The notes beneath the pieces are model-generated. The model worked only from the letters and a program-made list of their open reading frames with translations, was not told the origin of the DNA and did no database searches. The position numbers were made by a program, and so were the translations under genes. Positions 4,780 through 6,920 of a stretch of 6,920 nt of DNA are shown here, in pieces; the stretch's first letter is position 1, and each line of letters opens with the position of its first letter. Origin of the DNA: Lachnospiraceae bacterium (GTDB lineage Bacteria > Bacillota > Clostridia > Lachnospirales > Lachnospiraceae); assembly GCA_020860745.1 (NCBI GenBank), contig JAJBTR010000343.1, positions 1 through 6,920 of the forward strand. The letters are read 5' to 3'.

Positions 4780-4847
4780 CCTAACCCGGATAAACCAAAA
4801 TAGAAATTTTGCCATTTTGCGCAAAAAATCGTTTGTAAACGCCTAAT
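4780..4847 (+). repeat. 68/69-bp direct repeat, copy 2 (before tmcAL)
   Basis: This copy matches 3616-3684 with three substitutions and a one-base indel, and carries the same TTTTGCGCAAAA palindrome (4815-4826). It ends 19 bases before the tmcAL ATG, almost the same distance as copy 1 from aroF. The two copies are 1164 bases apart, so the repeat unit plus aroF forms one removable segment. TTGCCA (4809-4814) with TGTAAA (4834-4839) is at best a poor promoter. The preceding 49 bases (4731-4779) hold a T-rich stretch with a repeated TTGATATTT but no convincing terminator hairpin. Confidence 0.9.
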
Positions 4848-4866
4848 TCAGCAACGGTAACTAACT

Positions 4867-6309
4867 ATGAAAACAGCCGGAATCATCGCGGAATACAACC
4901 CGCTTCACAACGGTCATCAGTTTCATATAGAAGAAACGCGCCGGCGCACCGGAGCGGACTATATCATCGCCGTGGTGAGCGGCGATTTCGTCCAGCGCGG
5001 CGCGCCGGCCCTGCTGGACAAATATGTCCGCGCCGAAATGACTTTACGCCACGGCGCGGACCTTGTAATAGAGCTGCCTGTCACAGCCGCTCTCTCCAGC
5101 GCGGAGGGTTTTGCACAGGGAGGAGTGTCTCTGCTTGACAGGCTTGGTGTCGTTGATGTGATAAGCTGCGGGTGTGAAAACGCCTCGGCTAACACCGCAC
5201 TGTTTCAGGAGATCGTCCAGCTTCTTGCCGATGAGCCTGAGGAATATCGGACTCTGCTGCGCGCACACACAAAAGCAGGGGCTGCCTTTCCCCGGGCCAG
5301 GGAACTGGCAGTCACGGAATATTTGCAGGCCGCGCATCCTGATCTATCGGAAACAACAAATATAACAGATGAAGGCTCTTATTCGGTTGCTGTTCTCATG
5401 GCGCAGAGCGGTCTGAAAAATAATATTTCCCGCCTGCTCTCTTCCCCCAACAACATCCTGGCAATCGAATACGCGAAAGCGATTCATACCCTCGCAAATT
5501 CAATGGAGCTCTGCCTGATTCCCAGAAAGGGCGGCTCCTACCACAGTGAGGCATTATCAGAGAACTTCTCCTCCGCCACGGCAATCCGACGCTGCCTGCT
5601 GGAGGCTTGTGATAACCATTTCAAAGAAAAAGGCTCGCAATGCACAGCCAAAGAAGCCATTTTCTATCAAAACTCATACCATGCAGACCACACGGAACCG
5701 GTCACCCATGCCCCGGACACACTTTCCGAACAACTCAACCAACTGCACAGCCAGGTTCCACCGGCTGTCTATGACATCTTACGGCAGGCCGCCGCACAAA
5801 GACAGTGCCTGAGTGAAAATAATTTTTCCGGCCTGCTTTTTTATTCCCTCATCCAGAGGGCGGACAATCTCGATGACTACTGCCCTGCCGGTTCCGACCT
5901 CTCCTGCCGGATTCGCAATTCCATGGAAGCGTTTACGGACTGGCAGGAATTTGCCCTCCTCATCAAATCCAGGAACAGGACATACACAGCCGTCAGCCGC
6001 TGCCTTGCACACATTCTTCTGGATTTAAAAGAGGATGATTTTTCCATTTCCGCAGAATACGGACATGCCCCCTACGCCCGCGTCCTCGGGTTCCGCCGGG
6101 ATGCCGCACCTCTGCTGAAAGCAATACAGGCGCAGGCGGATATCCCGCTTCTAATGCATCCCGCAAAAGATCTCTCACGCGTTGATGAAAAACAGGCACG
6201 GCTTTTTAAAAAGAATGTGCAGGTTTCGGAGATTTATAAGCACATCCTTTATCAGCAGTCAGGACTCCGCCTGAAAAGTGAATTCCGCCAGCCGCTGATC
6301 ATCCTGTAA
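4867..6309 (+). CDS. tmcAL: tRNA(Met) cytidine acetate ligase TmcAL (YlbM family)
   Basis: TmcAL uses acetate and ATP to make N4-acetylcytidine at the wobble base (C34) of elongator tRNA-Met, which helps read AUG and not AUA. The N-terminus GIIAEYNPLHNGHQFH is typical: H14-N-G-H17 is the nucleotidyltransferase HxGH motif. It is followed by SGDFVQRGAPA (38-48), RAEMTLRHGADLVIELP (55-71), SPNNILAIEYAKA (193-205) and SSATAIR (235-241), and the C-terminal domain contains RVLGFR (405-410). At 480 residues it is longer than the about 390-420 I recall for the family; the extra sequence seems to lie around residues 246-296, a polar stretch of low similarity between SSATAIR and VPPAVYDIL. The ATG at 4867 is fixed by the conserved N-terminus, yet no clear Shine-Dalgarno sequence precedes it. 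It is probably its own transcription unit or reads on from aroF. Confidence 0.95.
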   Translation: MKTAGIIAEYNPLHNGHQFHIEETRRRTGADYIIAVVSGDFVQRGAPALLDKYVRAEMTLRHGADLVIELPVTAALSSAEGFAQGGVSLLDRLGVVDVISCGCENASANTALFQEIVQLLADEPEEYRTLLRAHTKAGAAFPRARELAVTEYLQAAHPDLSETTNITDEGSYSVAVLMAQSGLKNNISRLLSSPNNILAIEYAKAIHTLANSMELCLIPRKGGSYHSEALSENFSSATAIRRCLLEACDNHFKEKGSQCTAKEAIFYQNSYHADHTEPVTHAPDTLSEQLNQLHSQVPPAVYDILRQAAAQRQCLSENNFSGLLFYSLIQRADNLDDYCPAGSDLSCRIRNSMEAFTDWQEFALLIKSRNRTYTAVSRCLAHILLDLKEDDFSISAEYGHAPYARVLGFRRDAAPLLKAIQAQADIPLLMHPAKDLSRVDEKQARLFKKNVQVSEIYKHILYQQSGLRLKSEFRQPLIIL

Positions 6310-6321
6310 CACGCTGAAACC

Positions 6322-6415
6322 ATAAGATAAAGATATCATACATCTATAACACACTGTAAGCCTCATGCATCCGTATCCGGTCGACGAGTGTGTTATTTTT
6401 ATAACAATATCTTAT
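6322..6415 (+). terminator. Terminator after tmcAL, with an outer inverted repeat
   Basis: ATAACACACT (6346-6355) pairs perfectly over 10 bp with AGTGTGTTAT (6387-6396), and four T residues follow directly (five counting the last stem base). The loop is long (31 bases). An outer pair ATAAGATA (6322-6329)/TATCTTAT (6408-6415) encloses it, giving a two-tier structure like the one at 724-803. It starts 13 bases after the tmcAL stop and lies ahead of the next promoter. Confidence 0.6.
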
Positions 6416-6439
6416 ATTTTACATTTTGTACGATTTTAC

Positions 6440-6468
6440 TTGCAATTTTCTTTTACATTCTCTATACT
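6440..6468 (+). promoter_or_regulatory. SigA-type promoter of the pyruvate carboxylase gene
   Basis: TTGCAA (6440-6445), a 17-base spacer and TATACT (6463-6468) make a near-consensus promoter. Start near 6475 gives a long leader of about 166 bases before the pyc ATG. Confidence 0.8.
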
Positions 6469-6474
6469 GATACT

Positions 6475-6640
6475 ATATGGTAATAATTCCCCACAAAAAA
6501 CGCTGCAAATGAGGCTTTTCTGCTTATTTCTACAATATGAAATTCAGGAAACGTTCTTTTGTACCAGGAATTATCTGCCGGACCGTTACTGTATATGCAA
6601 CACTGCAACCAACTGATCGAACGTAGAAAGGGGCTTTTAC
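6475..6640 (+). other. Long 5' leader of pyc with long-range pairing
   Basis: The leader has no credible ORF of its own. ATAATTCC (6483-6490) can pair with GGAATTAT (6567-6574), with GG/CC pairs two to three bases further out, enclosing about 76 bases. No known riboswitch, T-box or biotin-repressor operator is recognisable by eye. The ribosome site AAAGGGG lies at the end, seven bases before the ATG. Confidence 0.3.
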
Positions 6641-6920
6641 ATGACAAACGCACAGATCAAACCATTCAAAAAAGTGCTGGTCGCCAACCGCGGTGAGATC
6701 GCCATCCGCGTATTCCGGGCCTTAAACGAACTCGGCATCACGACTGTCAGCATTTTCTCCAAGGAAGACAAATATGCGCTCTTCCACTCCAAAGCGGATG
6801 AATCCTACCCGCTGAACCCGAATAAGGGACCCATCGACGCTTATCTGCACATCCACACCATCATCAACATCGCTTTGAACGCCAACCTTGATGCGATTCA
6901 TCCCGCAAACGGTTTTCTCA
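6641..6920 (+). CDS. pyc: Pyruvate carboxylase, N-terminal biotin carboxylase domain, cut by the window end
   Basis: The first 93 residues are visible. Pyruvate carboxylase makes oxaloacetate from pyruvate, bicarbonate and ATP, using a biotin carrier. FKKVLVANRGEIAIRVFRALNELGI (9-33) is the classic start of a biotin carboxylase domain; the following SKEDKYALFHSKADESYPL and NKGPIDAYL are the forms found in pyruvate carboxylase rather than acetyl-CoA carboxylase AccC. AAAGGGG seven bases before the ATG is a good ribosome site, and a strong promoter lies further upstream. Oddity: the nearly invariant HPGYGFLSEN motif reads HPANGFL here, and several nearby positions (LFHSK, YLHIHTII) also differ from the usual residues, just at the window end. 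A stand-alone biotin carboxylase subunit cannot be excluded because only this part is seen. Confidence 0.9.
   Translation, partial: MTNAQIKPFKKVLVANRGEIAIRVFRALNELGITTVSIFSKEDKYALFHSKADESYPLNPNKGPIDAYLHIHTIINIALNANLDAIHPANGFL

Noticed and set aside
3616..4847. Direct repeats as a CRISPR-like array or attachment sites
   Set aside because: There are only two copies, 1.1 kb apart with a housekeeping gene between them, and no integrase or cas gene is present.
6365..6616. 83-residue open frame between tmcAL and pyc
   Set aside because: It starts in the terminator loop, spans the pyc promoter and has no ribosome site or recognisable motif.
6310..6640. BirA-type biotin operator ahead of pyc
   Set aside because: No pair of inverted TTAACC-like or GTTTAC-like half-sites at suitable spacing is visible.

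Overview
The window looks like a chromosomal segment from a Gram-positive anaerobe of the Clostridia, most likely Lachnospiraceae. This is inferred from the protein families, the SigA-type promoters, the purine-rich ribosome sites and tRNA genes without an encoded CCA end; no database search was possible. It is mostly ordinary core metabolism: the shikimate pathway, two tRNAs, a tRNA-modifying enzyme and a biotin-related gene at each edge. The unusual material sits in the gaps between genes.

Layout: The left edge holds the 3' end of a biotin transporter gene (bioY, +), whose stop codon lies in the loop of a GC-rich hairpin. A strong promoter then drives a two-gene tRNA unit, tRNA-Thr(CGU) and tRNA-Arg(CCG), ending at a large inverted repeat that can also stop the converging aroK transcript. 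On the minus strand aroD (type I dehydroquinate dehydratase) precedes aroK (shikimate kinase). A compact divergent promoter region separates aroD from aroE (shikimate dehydrogenase of the YdiB-like type, +). The 338-base gap after aroE carries a 157-bp near-symmetric palindrome with terminal inverted repeats and a TAA target duplication (a MITE candidate), followed at once by a 68-bp repeat. Then come aroF (class I DAHP synthase, +), a second copy of that repeat, tmcAL (tRNA-Met cytidine acetate ligase, +), a terminator, a good promoter with a long leader, and the start of pyruvate carboxylase (+, cut by the window end).

How the genes work together: AroF makes DAHP, AroD dehydrates 3-dehydroquinate, AroE reduces 3-dehydroshikimate and AroK phosphorylates shikimate, so four of the seven steps to chorismate are here; aroB, aroA and aroC are not in the window. 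BioY imports biotin, and pyruvate carboxylase is biotin-dependent. TmcAL acetylates the wobble cytidine of elongator tRNA-Met.

Most worth a second look: the MITE-like palindrome; the 68-bp direct repeats that bracket aroF and sit at the same place ahead of two unrelated genes; the R58H change at the shikimate-binding position of AroK; and the altered HPGYGF motif of pyruvate carboxylase at the window edge. I see no CRISPR array, phage gene, transposase gene or defence system.
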